DNA of 60,139 nucleotides from Rhodoferax ferrireducens (GCA_002083775.1 MTEI01000017.1:1-60139); one strand, 5' to 3'; counted from the first letter of the stretch, positions 43,569 to 52,514 are shown. The notes: generated from the letters alone by a model not told the origin. Numbers and translations are program-made.

Positions 43569-44785
43569 GGCGTTTCCTTCAACAAAGCAGAAATCAGCGG
43601 GCACAGAACGGCGACGATCTCGTCCGCCTCGGCGCGACTCAGAATCAGCGGCGGCACCAGGCGCACCACGGTATCGGCGGTGACGCTGATGAGCAAACCG
43701 GCATCGGCTGCGCGCTGTGTGAGGGCGCCGCAAGCTTTGGCCAGGTCAATGCCCAGCATCAGCCCCTGACCGCGGATTTCCTTGACGCTGCCGTTTGCCA
43801 GCTCGCTCGCCAGCGCAGCTTCAAGGCCCGCTTTGAGATGCGCGCCCACAGCGGCAGCGTTGGCAAGCAAGCCGTATTCTTCCATGATGCGGATGGTTTC
43901 CACACCCGCGCGCATGGCCAGCGGGTTGCCGCCAAAAGTGGTGCCGTGGTTGCCGGGCTGGAAGATGTGGGCGGCTTTGGGGCCCGCCACCACCGCGCCC
44001 ACCGGCACGCCCGAGCCCAAGCCCTTGGCCAGCGGCATCACGTCCGGCACGATACCCGCCCACTGGTGGGCAAACCATTTGCCGGTGCGGCCCATGCCAC
44101 ATTGCACTTCGTCGACCATCATCAGCCAGTCGCGCTCGTCACACAGCGCGCGCAGGTCACGCAAATAGTCCAGGTGCATCGGGTGGATGCCGCCTTCTCC
44201 CTGGATGGCTTCAAAAAACACCGCCACCACGTTTGGGTTACCGTCTGTGGCGGCTTTGAGGGCGTCGATGTTGTTGATCGGCACGCGGATGAAACCTTCC
44301 ACCAGCGGCCCGAAGCCGGCCTGGATTTTGGGGTTGCCGGTGGCGCTCAGGGTGGCAATGCTGCGGCCGTGGAAAGCCTTCTCGTAAACCACGATCTCAG
44401 GGCGGTCAATGCCCTTGTCGTGGCCAAATTTGCGCGCCAGCTTCAGCGCCGCCTCGTTGGCCTCCAGCCCGGTGGAGCAGAAAAATACGTTCGTCATGCC
44501 CGAGAGTTCCACCAGCTTTTTGGCCAGAACTTCCTGATTCGGCACATGGTAGTAATTGCAGCTGTGGATGATCTTGCCAATCTGGTCCTGCAGCGCAGGC
44601 ACCAGTTGCGGGTGGTTGTGGCCCAAGGTGTTGACCGCGATGCCGCCGAGTGCGTCCAGATATTCCTTGCCATTCACGTCCCAGACGCGGCAGCCCTGGC
44701 CGTGTGACAGGGCGATGGGCAGTCGCCCGTAGGTGTTCATCACGTGGGGCGAGGCGGCTTCGATGAAGGGACGGGTGGCAGTCAT
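43565..44785 (-). CDS. argD: Acetylornithine aminotransferase
   Basis: This 406-residue PLP enzyme makes N-acetylornithine. The fold-type I marks are YLDALGGIAVNTLGHNHP, FCSTGLEANEAALKLARKF near 107, DEVQCGMGRTGKWFA near 227 and the PLP-Lys region GNHGTTFGGNPLAMRAG near 277; PLAKGLGSGVPVGAVV near 252 contains the Lys. The start at 44785 (MTATRPF) is used. Together with argF it makes a two-gene operon with a hairpin in the leader. Confidence 0.94.
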   Translation of the reverse strand: MTATRPFIEAASPHVMNTYGRLPIALSHGQGCRVWDVNGKEYLDALGGIAVNTLGHNHPQLVPALQDQIGKIIHSCNYYHVPNQEVLAKKLVELSGMTNVFFCSTGLEANEAALKLARKFGHDKGIDRPEIVVYEKAFHGRSIATLSATGNPKIQAGFGPLVEGFIRVPINNIDALKAATDGNPNVVAVFFEAIQGEGGIHPMHLDYLRDLRALCDERDWLMMVDEVQCGMGRTGKWFAHQWAGIVPDVMPLAKGLGSGVPVGAVVAGPKAAHIFQPGNHGTTFGGNPLAMRAGVETIRIMEEYGLLANAAAVGAHLKAGLEAALASELANGSVKEIRGQGLMLGIDLAKACGALTQRAADAGLLISVTADTVVRLVPPLILSRAEADEIVAVLCPLISALLKETP

Positions 44786-44811
44786 GCGGTGATCTCCGTG
44801 AGAAAACAAAG

Positions 44812-44833
44812 CGGCCCAACGCAGGTTGGGCCG
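44812..44833 (-). promoter_or_regulatory. Hairpin in the argD leader
   Basis: CGGCCCAAC (44812-44820) pairs perfectly with GTTGGGCCG (44825-44833) around a four-base loop. On the minus strand it is followed by CTTTGTTTTC about 26 bases before the argD ATG. It may be an attenuator or an mRNA stability hairpin; the T-run is weak. Confidence 0.45.
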
Positions 44834-45019
44834 TTGAAACGTGATTTTAGACCGATCAAATTCATGTTTTCACCACGTTTAGAAGCGCAGCCTGGGGATG
44901 CCTGACACGTGGCTACAAAAACTTAACACGCATCAAGTCTTGTATAAGACATAAGATCAACATACAATCTTTGTGCATTGCAACATCTCGTCACCACCCC
45001 ATAGATTGGCCGCTACCAG

Positions 45020-45337
45020 ATGGTTTCACACACGTCAAAAAAAGTCTACATTCTGGGGGTGACCCATGCTGGCCGCGCCTTTCGGCCCAGCGACTGGGCA
45101 GAGCGGCTGGCCGGGGTGATGAGCCAGTTTCGACCCGGCATGGTCTTGCCGGGCCGCCATTTCACCTACTCACCGTGGTGTGTGCCGACCAGCGTGAACG
45201 GCGTGCGCTGCGTCATCGTTGACGAAGCCTTGCACAACCACGATGTGATGGCCTGGGACTTTTGCATGAACTTCGCCAAAGACAACGAGCTGCAAACCTT
45301 TCAGGGCGTGCCACCTGCCACCACCCCTGCCCGGTAG
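45020..45337 (+). CDS. DUF3579 family protein
   Basis: This 105-residue protein has the family pattern KKVYILGVTHAGRAFRPSDW, followed by MSQFRPG, YSPWCVPTSVNGVRCVIVD and HDVMAWDFCMNFAKDN. The family is known mainly from beta-proteobacteria and has no established function. It is a single gene ended by a strong bidirectional terminator. Confidence 0.88.
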   Translation: MVSHTSKKVYILGVTHAGRAFRPSDWAERLAGVMSQFRPGMVLPGRHFTYSPWCVPTSVNGVRCVIVDEALHNHDVMAWDFCMNFAKDNELQTFQGVPPATTPAR

Positions 45338-45356
45338 TTTGCAGATGCCCAGACGC

Positions 45357-45384
45357 AAAAAAGCCGTCCTGAGACGGCTTTTTT
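45357..45384. terminator. Bidirectional terminator
   Basis: AAAAAA, GCCGTC, CTGA, GACGGC, TTTTTT. It ends the DUF3579 gene on the plus strand and can stop rpsT transcripts on the minus strand. Confidence 0.92.
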
Positions 45385-45450
45385 GCTTTTGCTGACAGCG
45401 CACCCGTTACAAACGGCGGGGTGAGTTACCCCGTGCGATTTGCCTAAATA

Positions 45451-45759
45451 TTAGGCGGCGACTGCGGCTGCAGCCAGGGCTTTCACCTTGGCAGACAGGC
45501 GGCTCTTGTCGCGGGCAGCCTTGTTCTTGTGGAAGATGCCTTTGTCAGCCACGGTGTCGACCACGGCTTGCATCTTGCCAAACAACTCGGTGGCCTTGGC
45601 TTTGTCACCGGTCAGAACGGCTTTTTCAACGTTCTTCACGGCGGTGCGGTACTGGGAACGCAGCGAGGTGTTCGCGGCGTTGATCTTGATGTCCTGACGG
45701 ACGCGTTTACGGCCCGACGCCAGGCGCGGGTTCTTCTTTTTGGGTTTTCCAGATGCCAT
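45451..45759 (-). CDS. rpsT: 30S ribosomal protein S20
   Basis: This 102-residue basic protein binds 16S rRNA early in 30S assembly. The N-terminus [20 protein letters not shown], then [20 protein letters not shown] and [20 protein letters not shown], are characteristic. The C-terminal AAAAVAA is slightly longer than usual. It is divergent from murJ. Confidence 0.96.
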   Translation of the reverse strand: MASGKPKKKNPRLASGRKRVRQDIKINAANTSLRSQYRTAVKNVEKAVLTGDKAKATELFGKMQAVVDTVADKGIFHKNKAARDKSRLSAKVKALAAAAVAA

Positions 45760-45876
45760 AGTAAGTGTTCCTTGAGTCTGTGGATGTTGTCAACAAAGCC
45801 GGCTATTCTAGCAGTTTCACACTGGCGCAACCGCCCTAGCCGTGCCCCAGCAGGGCGCGCAGCTACACTTTGCGGC

Positions 45877-47442
45877 GTGAGTCTCTTCAAATCCGCTTCT
45901 ATCGTCTCGCTGTTGACACTGGTGTCGCGCATCACCGGCCTGGTGCGTGAGCTGCTGATTGCGTCCACCTTTGGCGCGTCCGCGATGACCGACGCTTTCA
46001 ACGTGGCGTTTCGCATCCCCAACCTGTTCCGGCGCTTTTTTGGTGAAGGTGCCTTTAGCCAGGCGTTTGTGCCGGTACTGGCCGCCTCCAAGGCGCAGCA
46101 GGGCGACGACGCTACCCGCCTGGTGATTGACCGGGTGGCCACCGTGCTGGCCTGGGCGCTGCTGGCTTTGAGTGTGCTGGGCGTGCTGGGGGCAGGGGGG
46201 CTGGTGTGGGTCATGGCCAGCGGGCTCAAGCAGGACCCGCGCAGTTTTGAGGTGGCGGTGGTGATGACGCGTTGGATGTTTCCCTACATTGCGTTCATGT
46301 CGCTCGTTGCCCTGGGTGCCGGTGTGCTCAACACCTGGAAGCGTTTTGCCGTGCCGGCCGCCACACCCGTGCTGCTCAATGTCTGCATGATTGCGGCAGC
46401 CTGGCTGGGCGCGCCGTGGTTTAAAACCATCGGTATCGAACCGATTTACGCACTGGCCGGTGGTGTGCTGCTGGGCGGCGCGGCGCAGCTGGGTGTGCAG
46501 TGGCTGGCGTTAAAGCGGCTGAACTTGCAGCCGCGCATGAGCTGGCGCTGGTCCGCGCTGCGTGAATCCTGGGCCTGCCCGGAGACCCAAAACATCCTGC
46601 GCCTGATGGGCCCGGCGCTGCTGGGCGTGAGCGTGGCGCATATCTCGATGCTGATCAACACGCAGATTGCCTCGTACCTGCGCCCGGGCAGCGTGAGCTG
46701 GATCACCTACGCCGACCGGCTGATGGAATTTCCCACCGCGTTGCTGGGCGTGGCCATGGGGGTGGTGCTGATGCCGCAGCTGGCCAGCGCCCGCGCCAGT
46801 GGTGACAGTGCCAAATACTCCGGCATGCTGGACTGGGGCTTGCGGCTGGTGGCGCTGCTGGCCATTCCCTGCGCGGTGGCGCTGCTGGTGTTCCCCACGC
46901 CGCTGGTGGCGGTGCTATACCACTATGGTGCCATGACCGACTTTGACGTGCAGCAGGTGACTTATGCGCTGATGGGCTGGGGCGTCGGCCTCATTGGCAT
47001 TGTGGCCATCAAGGTGCTGGCGCCGGGTTACTACGCTAGCCAAGACACCAAAACCCCGGTGCGCATCGCCGTCGGCGTGCTGGTGTTCACCCAACTGCTG
47101 AACATCTTTCTGGTGCCGATTTTTGCGCATGCGGCACTGACGCTGTCGATTGGTATCGGCGCCATGGTCAATGCGCTGTGGCTGTTGGTGGGGCTGATCA
47201 AACGCGGCAGTTACAAACCCGAGCCGGGCTGGGGTGTGTTCCTGATGCAGGTGCTGGCGGGTTGTGTTTTGCTGGCGGTTTTCCTGATGTGGGCCAATGG
47301 CCACTGGAACTGGACCGCCTTGCGTGCCGAGAGCTTTAAGAGAATTTGGCTTCTAGCCCTTATTCTGATTGGGTCAGCAGCTATATATTTGGGAGCTGTT
47401 AGCGTGGCGGGTTTGCAATTGCGTCAACTCCTGCGCCGGTAG
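45877..47442 (+). CDS. murJ: Lipid II flippase MurJ
   Basis: This 521-residue membrane protein with about 14 segments flips lipid II for peptidoglycan. The start is GTG at 45877 (SLFKSASIVSLLTLVSRITG), a usual MurJ opening; the frame continues far upstream only by chance. Marks are GLVRELLIASTFGASAMTD, FRIPNLFRRFFGEGAFSQAF and APGYYASQDTKTPVRIAV. The last loop and segment (WLLALILIGSAAIYLG, near the C-terminus) are encoded by a palindromic repeat read in frame. Confidence 0.95.
   Translation: MSLFKSASIVSLLTLVSRITGLVRELLIASTFGASAMTDAFNVAFRIPNLFRRFFGEGAFSQAFVPVLAASKAQQGDDATRLVIDRVATVLAWALLALSVLGVLGAGGLVWVMASGLKQDPRSFEVAVVMTRWMFPYIAFMSLVALGAGVLNTWKRFAVPAATPVLLNVCMIAAAWLGAPWFKTIGIEPIYALAGGVLLGGAAQLGVQWLALKRLNLQPRMSWRWSALRESWACPETQNILRLMGPALLGVSVAHISMLINTQIASYLRPGSVSWITYADRLMEFPTALLGVAMGVVLMPQLASARASGDSAKYSGMLDWGLRLVALLAIPCAVALLVFPTPLVAVLYHYGAMTDFDVQQVTYALMGWGVGLIGIVAIKVLAPGYYASQDTKTPVRIAVGVLVFTQLLNIFLVPIFAHAALTLSIGIGAMVNALWLLVGLIKRGSYKPEPGWGVFLMQVLAGCVLLAVFLMWANGHWNWTALRAESFKRIWLLALILIGSAAIYLGAVSVAGLQLRQLLRR
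47349..47390 (-). repeat. Palindromic repeat inside the murJ 3' end
   Basis: GCTTCTAGCCCTTATTCTG, then GATTGGGTCAGCAGCTATAT. It is in reverse orientation and encodes part of the last membrane segment. The right arm has drifted. Confidence 0.8.
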
Positions 47443-47445
47443 ACA

Positions 47446-48306
47446 ATGGGTCCCATGAATCTGTCTCTGAACGTTCCCACGCCGCTGGAGTATTTTGCCT
47501 CGCTGGTGCACACCGACGCCGAGTTTGCGCTGCTGGAAGCAGCCGTGAGTCTGGCGCAGGACGAGTATCCTGACATCAGCGTGCAGCAGGTGCTGGGCGA
47601 GGTCGACCAACTGCTGGCGCGCCTACACCGCCGCCTGCCCGCCGACGCCGGGCCGCTGCAAAAACTGCGCGCACTGAACCAGTTTGTTTACCGCGACCTG
47701 AACTTTGCCGGTAACTTCAACAACTACTCTGACCCTGACAACAGCTATGTGCATGTGGTGCTGCGCACCCGCCTGGCCATTCCGATCTCGATGGCGGTCA
47801 TCTGGCTGGAGCTGGCGCAAGGCATTGGCCTGAAGGCGCGCGGCGTGTCTTTTCCGGGGCATTTCATGGTCAAGGTCAACCTGAGCGAAGGCCAGGTGGT
47901 GATCGACCCGCTCTCCGGTCAGTCACTCAGCCGCGAAGAACTGGCTGAGCGCCTGGAGCCGTACCGCAGCCTGGCCAGCCTGGTGGACGAGCAAGAAGTG
48001 CCACTGGGCCTGTACCTGCAAGCCGCCAAGCCGCGCGACATCATTGCCCGCATGTTGCACAACCTGAAAGAAATTCACGCCGCGCAAGAAGACTGGCACC
48101 GCCTGATCACCGTGCAAGACCGGCTGATTGTGCTCATGCCCCAAGCCTGGCCTGAGTACCGCGACCGCGGCCTGGCCCATGCCGAAGCTGGCCACCCCGG
48201 CCACGCGCTGGAAGACCTGGAAACCTACTTGGCCAATGCCGGTGTCACCAGCGACCGCCCAGCCATCACCGCCCGCGCGGCCGAGCTGCGCCGCGCCATG
48301 CACTAA
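47446..48306 (+). CDS. SirB1-type transglutaminase-like protein with TPR tail
   Basis: This 286-residue protein has the SirB1 fold: an N-terminal transglutaminase-like part (LNQFVYRDLNFAGNFNNYSD near 81, SYVHVVLRTRLAIPISMAVI near 101, GVSFPGHFMVKV near 134) and C-terminal helical repeats (residues 190-280). The usual catalytic Cys is replaced in many SirB1 proteins, and I see none in the expected place (PISMAVIW). Function is unknown. It starts three bases after murJ, so the two are probably co-transcribed. Confidence 0.85.
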   Translation: MGPMNLSLNVPTPLEYFASLVHTDAEFALLEAAVSLAQDEYPDISVQQVLGEVDQLLARLHRRLPADAGPLQKLRALNQFVYRDLNFAGNFNNYSDPDNSYVHVVLRTRLAIPISMAVIWLELAQGIGLKARGVSFPGHFMVKVNLSEGQVVIDPLSGQSLSREELAERLEPYRSLASLVDEQEVPLGLYLQAAKPRDIIARMLHNLKEIHAAQEDWHRLITVQDRLIVLMPQAWPEYRDRGLAHAEAGHPGHALEDLETYLANAGVTSDRPAITARAAELRRAMH

Positions 48307-48319
48307 CGCATCGGTTGCC

Positions 48320-49333
48320 TCAGCGCACTGGCTGCCACTCGTAAATGCCGCCGTCGGCCATCAGGGCCATAAACAGGTGGCCGTCTTTCAGCACAAAAGA
48401 GCGCACATAGGGCAAGTGCCGCGCCAACTGAGCATCCAGCGAACCCGGTGCGCACAGCGCACGGGTCATGGCGATCTGGCCAAACGTCAAAGCACCTGAA
48501 GCATCGTCAGGCGCATTGGCCTGCCAGCTGCCCATGCCCCGGTTGCAGTCCAACCGGAAAGCAGCCCGGCCATCGGCACCGAAATTGACCGTGTAGCGCG
48601 CAGGCTCGGTCACCCGCGTGGTGCCTTGTGCATCGTCCATCGACTGAAACGCCAGCAACTGCCAGCGTGTACCCGCCAGGGTGGGAGCAGGGGTATCCGC
48701 AGCGACGGGTGCCGCAGCCGGTGTGGCCTTGGGTGTGGCCACCGGCAGGCAACGCATCTCGGGTGCGCCATAACCCCAGACGACGGTGGCCTCGCCCTGA
48801 TGCTCCCATAGCGATTCATTGCGCCCCTGGTAGCGTGCGCCGCTGGCGCTGATTTGCTGCACCATGAACGACACCGCGTCGCCGCGCTCGGCAATCAGCG
48901 TGGCAGGGTCAGTGTTGAAAAACGTGGCCACCACCTCGTTGGCCGGGTTGCCGTCACAAGCATAGCGCACGGTGGCCGTGGGCGCCAGCAACCGGTAGCG
49001 CGCCTGCAGCTCGGCAATGCGCAGGCGGTACGACTCGGCGATGCACTGGCGTTGGTCGGGGCTTTTCCAGCAGTCGTTACGGCCCTTGATCCAGCCGCGC
49101 TGCTCGGCTTTGAGCAGGGGCGGACGCTCATTTCGGGCTTTTTTCAGCGCTGCCGCGTAAACCTGGCGCATCTGGCGGTCCAGGTCTGCCAGCATGTCGT
49201 CCTGGCAGATGCTGGCCTCGGTGCTGGGGCTGCGCACCTTGGCGCAGTCAAAACTGGAGCTGGCCGCCTGGGCGATGCTGCCCAAGCACAGCGCCAACCC
49301 CAGGGCGCAAGTCTGGAAAAAGATGTTGGTCAT
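48320..49333 (-). CDS. LprI-MliC-META three-domain envelope protein, probable lysozyme inhibitor
   Basis: This 337-residue protein starts with a signal peptide (MTNIFFQTCALGLALCLGS) and then three parts: a LprI-type region (residues 28-115; SFDCAKVRSPSTEASICQDD, Cys-rich), a MliC-type fold (125-205; VRYACDGNPANEVVATFFN, WGYGAPEMRC) and a C-terminal META/HslJ domain (222-335; GTRWQLLAFQSMDD). LprI and MliC are both inhibitors of C-type lysozyme; META is found in heat-shock/antibiotic tolerance proteins. GAGG lies six bases before the ATG at 49333. Confidence 0.83.
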   Translation of the reverse strand: MTNIFFQTCALGLALCLGSIAQAASSSFDCAKVRSPSTEASICQDDMLADLDRQMRQVYAAALKKARNERPPLLKAEQRGWIKGRNDCWKSPDQRQCIAESYRLRIAELQARYRLLAPTATVRYACDGNPANEVVATFFNTDPATLIAERGDAVSFMVQQISASGARYQGRNESLWEHQGEATVVWGYGAPEMRCLPVATPKATPAAAPVAADTPAPTLAGTRWQLLAFQSMDDAQGTTRVTEPARYTVNFGADGRAAFRLDCNRGMGSWQANAPDDASGALTFGQIAMTRALCAPGSLDAQLARHLPYVRSFVLKDGHLFMALMADGGIYEWQPVR

Positions 49334-49656
49334 GGTGGAACCTCGATGAAGCTGGCTTGTGCCTGTCAGTGACTGGGTTGGTGAATTCAATGTTATATAA
49401 GAAATTGGCCTCTAGCCCTTTTGCAATATGGGCTGGTAGCTATAGTTTATAAAAAAGTATGAACATTGTTTTCCACTGAATTCTGCGCGTTATTGTCCCT
49501 GTTGCCATCCGTCAGGGCCCGCTAGCAACACACCTTCGCCGCAAAACCACCGATGCTGATGAACAACCGTGCGAATCTGGGGCCGTCACACGGCCCCGGC
49601 ACTGCGTCAGTCTGCATCGCTTACATTTAGCGCCCTTTAGTCTCTCCATAGTTTTC
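49334..49656. other. Intergenic region with a palindromic repeat
   Basis: This 323-base gap separates two divergent genes. It holds one repeat copy (49407-49446) and an AT-rich stretch just after it (49441-49480). The two promoters should lie here, but I saw no convincing boxes. Confidence 0.5.
49407..49446 (-). repeat. Palindromic repeat upstream of the Crp/Fnr gene
   Basis: GCCTCTAGCCCTTTTGC, then AATATGGGCTGGTAGCTATA. It is in reverse orientation and intergenic. Confidence 0.85.
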
Positions 49657-50394
49657 ATGATCAAACCATTGAAGCCAGTCGCACCCGACCCAAGGCAAAA
49701 CCAGATTCTGGCCGCGCTTCCCAAAGCGGAGTACGAGCGGCTGCTGCCTGAACTGGAACTGGTGGCCATGCCGTTGGGCTGGACGATGGCGGAATCGGGC
49801 GACCACGTGAAATACCTGCACTTTCCTGTCTCAGGCATCGTCTCGCTGATTTACGCGCTGGAAGACGGGTCTTCCAGCGAAATCGCCTTGGTAGGCAACG
49901 AAGGTCTGATCGGTATCTCCATTTACATGGGCGGCGAAAGCCTGCCCAGCAGCACCGAGGTGCAAAGCGCCGGTCAGGCCTACCGCCTCAGCCGCAAAAC
50001 CATGAAACACGAGTTTGAGCTGGGTGGCCAGCTGCAACGCCTGGCACTGCTTTACACCCAGGCTTTGATCGTCCAAACCTCGCAGATGGCGGTATGTAAC
50101 CAACACCATTCGGTGGAGCAGCAGTTCACCCGCTGGCTGTTGATGAGTTTTGACCGCCTGCACAGCGACAAGATGGTCATCACCCAAGAGCAGATTTCGC
50201 ACCTGCTGGGTGTGCGCCGCGAGAGCGTCACGCAAACGGCAGGCAAGCTGCAAAAAGACGGCCTGATCACCAAGGCCCGTGGCAGCATCACCGTGCTGGA
50301 CCGCGCCCTGCTGGAAGCGCGCAGCTGCGAGTGTTATGCCGCCGTCAAAGCAGAATGTGACCGCCTGCTACCGCCCCTAAAGGCGGGCCACTGA
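49657..50394 (+). CDS. Crp/Fnr-family transcription regulator
   Basis: This 245-residue regulator has a cyclic-nucleotide-binding-like domain (residues 20-140; LHFPVSGIVSLIYALEDGSS and GNEGLIGISIYMGG) and a helix-turn-helix of the Crp type (ITQEQISHLLGVRRESVTQT near 176). It lacks the four Fnr cysteines at the N-terminus. The effector is unknown. It faces a gene for an alpha/beta hydrolase across one base, so the two are convergent. Confidence 0.9.
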   Translation: MIKPLKPVAPDPRQNQILAALPKAEYERLLPELELVAMPLGWTMAESGDHVKYLHFPVSGIVSLIYALEDGSSSEIALVGNEGLIGISIYMGGESLPSSTEVQSAGQAYRLSRKTMKHEFELGGQLQRLALLYTQALIVQTSQMAVCNQHHSVEQQFTRWLLMSFDRLHSDKMVITQEQISHLLGVRRESVTQTAGKLQKDGLITKARGSITVLDRALLEARSCECYAAVKAECDRLLPPLKAGH

Positions 50395-50395
50395 A

Positions 50396-51547
50396 TCACT
50401 TGGCCTGGCTCAGAAAAGCCAGCAGCGCGTCGTTGAAGGCCTGCGTGTGTGTCACGTTGAGCCCGTGCGGTGCACCGTCAATCTTTACCAGTTGACTGTG
50501 GAGCACCGCGCTGTGGGTGCGCAAGCCCGAGCCTGCAATGGGCACGATGGCGTCCGCCGTGCCGTGAATCACCAGTGTGGGCACGCTCACTTTTTTCAGG
50601 TCTTCGCGGAAGTCGGTGGTGCCAAACGCGTCCATACACGCCAGCGCGGCAGGCTGTGCCGACTGCTGGCACAGGGCAATGGCGTCGCTACGCTGTGACT
50701 CGGTAGCCAGAAACTCACCTTTGGCCGAGTAAAAATCGGTGGTGAACTGGTTGAAGAAGACATCCCGGTCTTGCTCCAGGGCCATCCTCATCTGGTGGGC
50801 TTTTTCTTGGGTCAGCGGGCCATCCGGGTTGTCGGACGTTTGCAGCAGGTACGGCGCCACGGCCGCCGCAAACACCACACTGCGCAGGCGCGACTCGCCA
50901 TGCCGTGCAACGTAGCGCGCCACTTCGCCCCCGCCCATGGAAAACCCCACCAGCGTCACGTCATACAGCGCGTTTTGGTCCAGCACGCGTTGCAGGTCGT
51001 CGGCCAGCACGTCGTAGCTGTAGCCAGATTCCGGTTGGTCTGAGCGCCCAAAGCCGCGTCGGTCATACGTCACCACACGGTAACCAGCGTCTTGCAGCGC
51101 CGCCACCTGCGGTTTCCAGGCCTCTGCCGTCAGTGGCCAACCATAAATCAGTACGACAGGTCGGCCGCTACCACCCTTGTCTTCAATGTGCAGCTTGACG
51201 TGTTCTGCGGCTGCGGTGTCAACGCTTGCTGCATCGGCCGCGTTGACCATGGTCCCCGCGGCGGCACCACCCAGCGCGCCAGCCACGGCACCGATGGCAG
51301 CGCCCGCCAACACCCCAACCGGCCCGGCAACCGCCACACCAATGGCCGCACCGGCAGCCACACCGGCTAAAGTGCCGCCGCCGGTCAGTGCCGAGTTGGC
51401 CTCGCGTTTGGCATCTTCAGGTGCCAGCATCGTTTGCGCTGCGGGGTCCGGGTCTTGCGACGGTATGCCGTGACCAGGGATAGCCTGCTCGGCCAGGTCG
51501 GCGTCAACCTGTTCGGTGTCCGCCGACGTGATGCTCAATGGGTTCAT
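50396..51547 (-). CDS. Alpha/beta hydrolase with N-terminal glycine-zipper
   Basis: This 383-residue protein has a Gly/Ala-rich membrane-type segment (about residues 57-98; GVAAGAAIGVAVAGPVGVL) before an alpha/beta hydrolase of the chloroperoxidase type. The catalytic triad is visible: Ser in TLVGFSMGGGEVA near 200, Asp in HGTADAIVP near 327 and His in DGAPHGLNVTH near 358. The N-terminal 55 residues are acidic. The combination suggests a hydrolase tethered to a membrane or an assembly. The substrate is unknown. Confidence 0.85.
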   Translation of the reverse strand: MNPLSITSADTEQVDADLAEQAIPGHGIPSQDPDPAAQTMLAPEDAKREANSALTGGGTLAGVAAGAAIGVAVAGPVGVLAGAAIGAVAGALGGAAAGTMVNAADAASVDTAAAEHVKLHIEDKGGSGRPVVLIYGWPLTAEAWKPQVAALQDAGYRVVTYDRRGFGRSDQPESGYSYDVLADDLQRVLDQNALYDVTLVGFSMGGGEVARYVARHGESRLRSVVFAAAVAPYLLQTSDNPDGPLTQEKAHQMRMALEQDRDVFFNQFTTDFYSAKGEFLATESQRSDAIALCQQSAQPAALACMDAFGTTDFREDLKKVSVPTLVIHGTADAIVPIAGSGLRTHSAVLHSQLVKIDGAPHGLNVTHTQAFNDALLAFLSQAK

Positions 51548-51809
51548 AGGGGTTCTCCTGGTTCAGTTGAAGGTAGACAAAGCTTCAGGCTCGATCTGAC
51601 AACTGTTGACATAGGTTAAGCCCCAGTTGCAGGCCTGTCAGTGCGACAGCGCACGGTTTCCAAGGACCGCAGTGCTGGCGCTTATGTTCGTTGGCATACC
51701 GACAAGCGGGCTCAACGGCCATTCAATGCGGTCAAGAATGTCGCGGAAGGTTCTTGCTGCGGGATTTGGTGCTTGAACTTCTTTTCAACTTTTCACACAA
51801 AGGCAATTT

Positions 51810-51884
51810 ATGAACAGCATCGTCTACCTGGTTGGCGCAGTCGTCATCATCATCGCTGTGCTGTCCTTTTTCGGATTGCGCTAG
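51810..51884 (+). CDS. Tiny single-pass membrane protein, 24 residues
   Basis: A short frame reads MNSIVYLVGAVVIII and ends SFFGLR. The sequence is one hydrophobic helix with an Arg at the end. AAAGGC lies five bases before the ATG, a fair ribosome site. Similar miniature proteins (ending FFGLR) occur in proteobacteria in stress-gene neighbourhoods. The nearby Crp/Fnr and hydrolase genes fit such a setting. Confidence 0.6.
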   Translation: MNSIVYLVGAVVIIIAVLSFFGLR

Positions 51885-51987
51885 GGCACGGCACCTGACC
51901 GCCGACCTGGATTGAGCCGGGGTTTGCGGACAGGTGGGTGAGTTAGCGGTTTTTTTTGGGTTCCACACACGGGCAGGAGTAGTCAAA

Positions 51988-52512
51988 ATGCGTTTAAGTA
52001 CCAAGGGCCGTTTTGCAGTGACGGCAATGATTGACGTGGCTTTGCGTGAGCAGTTCGGGCCAGTGCCGTTGACTGACATCGCCGCGCGTCAGCACATTTC
52101 ACTGTCTTACCTGGAGCAACTGTTCAGCAAGTTGCGTCTGCAGGGACTGGTGACCAGCATCCGTGGCCCGGGAGGCGGTTATTCGCTCGGATCCGGGACA
52201 GAAGGCATCACCGTGGCAGACATCATCTGCGCGGTTGAAGACGAGCCACCCAAAGCCAAACAGCCAGACGCGTCATCTGTCCAAGACATGACGCAAGACC
52301 TGTGGGATGCCATGAACGCCAAGGTGCTCAATTTCACCCAATCGGTTACTTTGAAGAGCTTGGTGCTGGATCACTTGGCCAAAGGTGTCGCAATTGTGCA
52401 AAAGCCGTCCCCCAACCGGGGCGTGTTCAAGCGGCCGGTTCAGCAGTTTCTGCTGCCCAATGTACCCAACTCGGTGTTCGCCCAAGGGCGCACCTTTCGG
52501 ACAAAACTTTGA
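51988..52512 (+). CDS. Rrf2/IscR-family regulator without the Fe-S cysteines
   Basis: This 174-residue protein begins MRLSTKGRFAVTAMIDVAL and has the Rrf2 winged helix (LTDIAARQHISLSYLEQLFS, LVTSIRGPGGGYSLG), closest to IscR. In IscR three Cys between residues 92 and 104 bind a [2Fe-2S] cluster; here that loop (PPKAKQPDASSVQDMTQDLW) has none, and the only Cys (IICAVEDE) lies before it. The C-terminal 40 residues do not look like IscR. It probably binds DNA without sensing Fe-S status. No isc genes follow. Confidence 0.85.
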   Translation: MRLSTKGRFAVTAMIDVALREQFGPVPLTDIAARQHISLSYLEQLFSKLRLQGLVTSIRGPGGGYSLGSGTEGITVADIICAVEDEPPKAKQPDASSVQDMTQDLWDAMNAKVLNFTQSVTLKSLVLDHLAKGVAIVQKPSPNRGVFKRPVQQFLLPNVPNSVFAQGRTFRTKL

Positions 52513-52514
52513 CC

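Noticed and set aside
45529..45876. N-terminal extension of MurJ by 116 residues
   Set aside because: The extra part lies antisense to rpsT and has no membrane or MurJ features; the GTG at 45877 gives the normal N-terminus.
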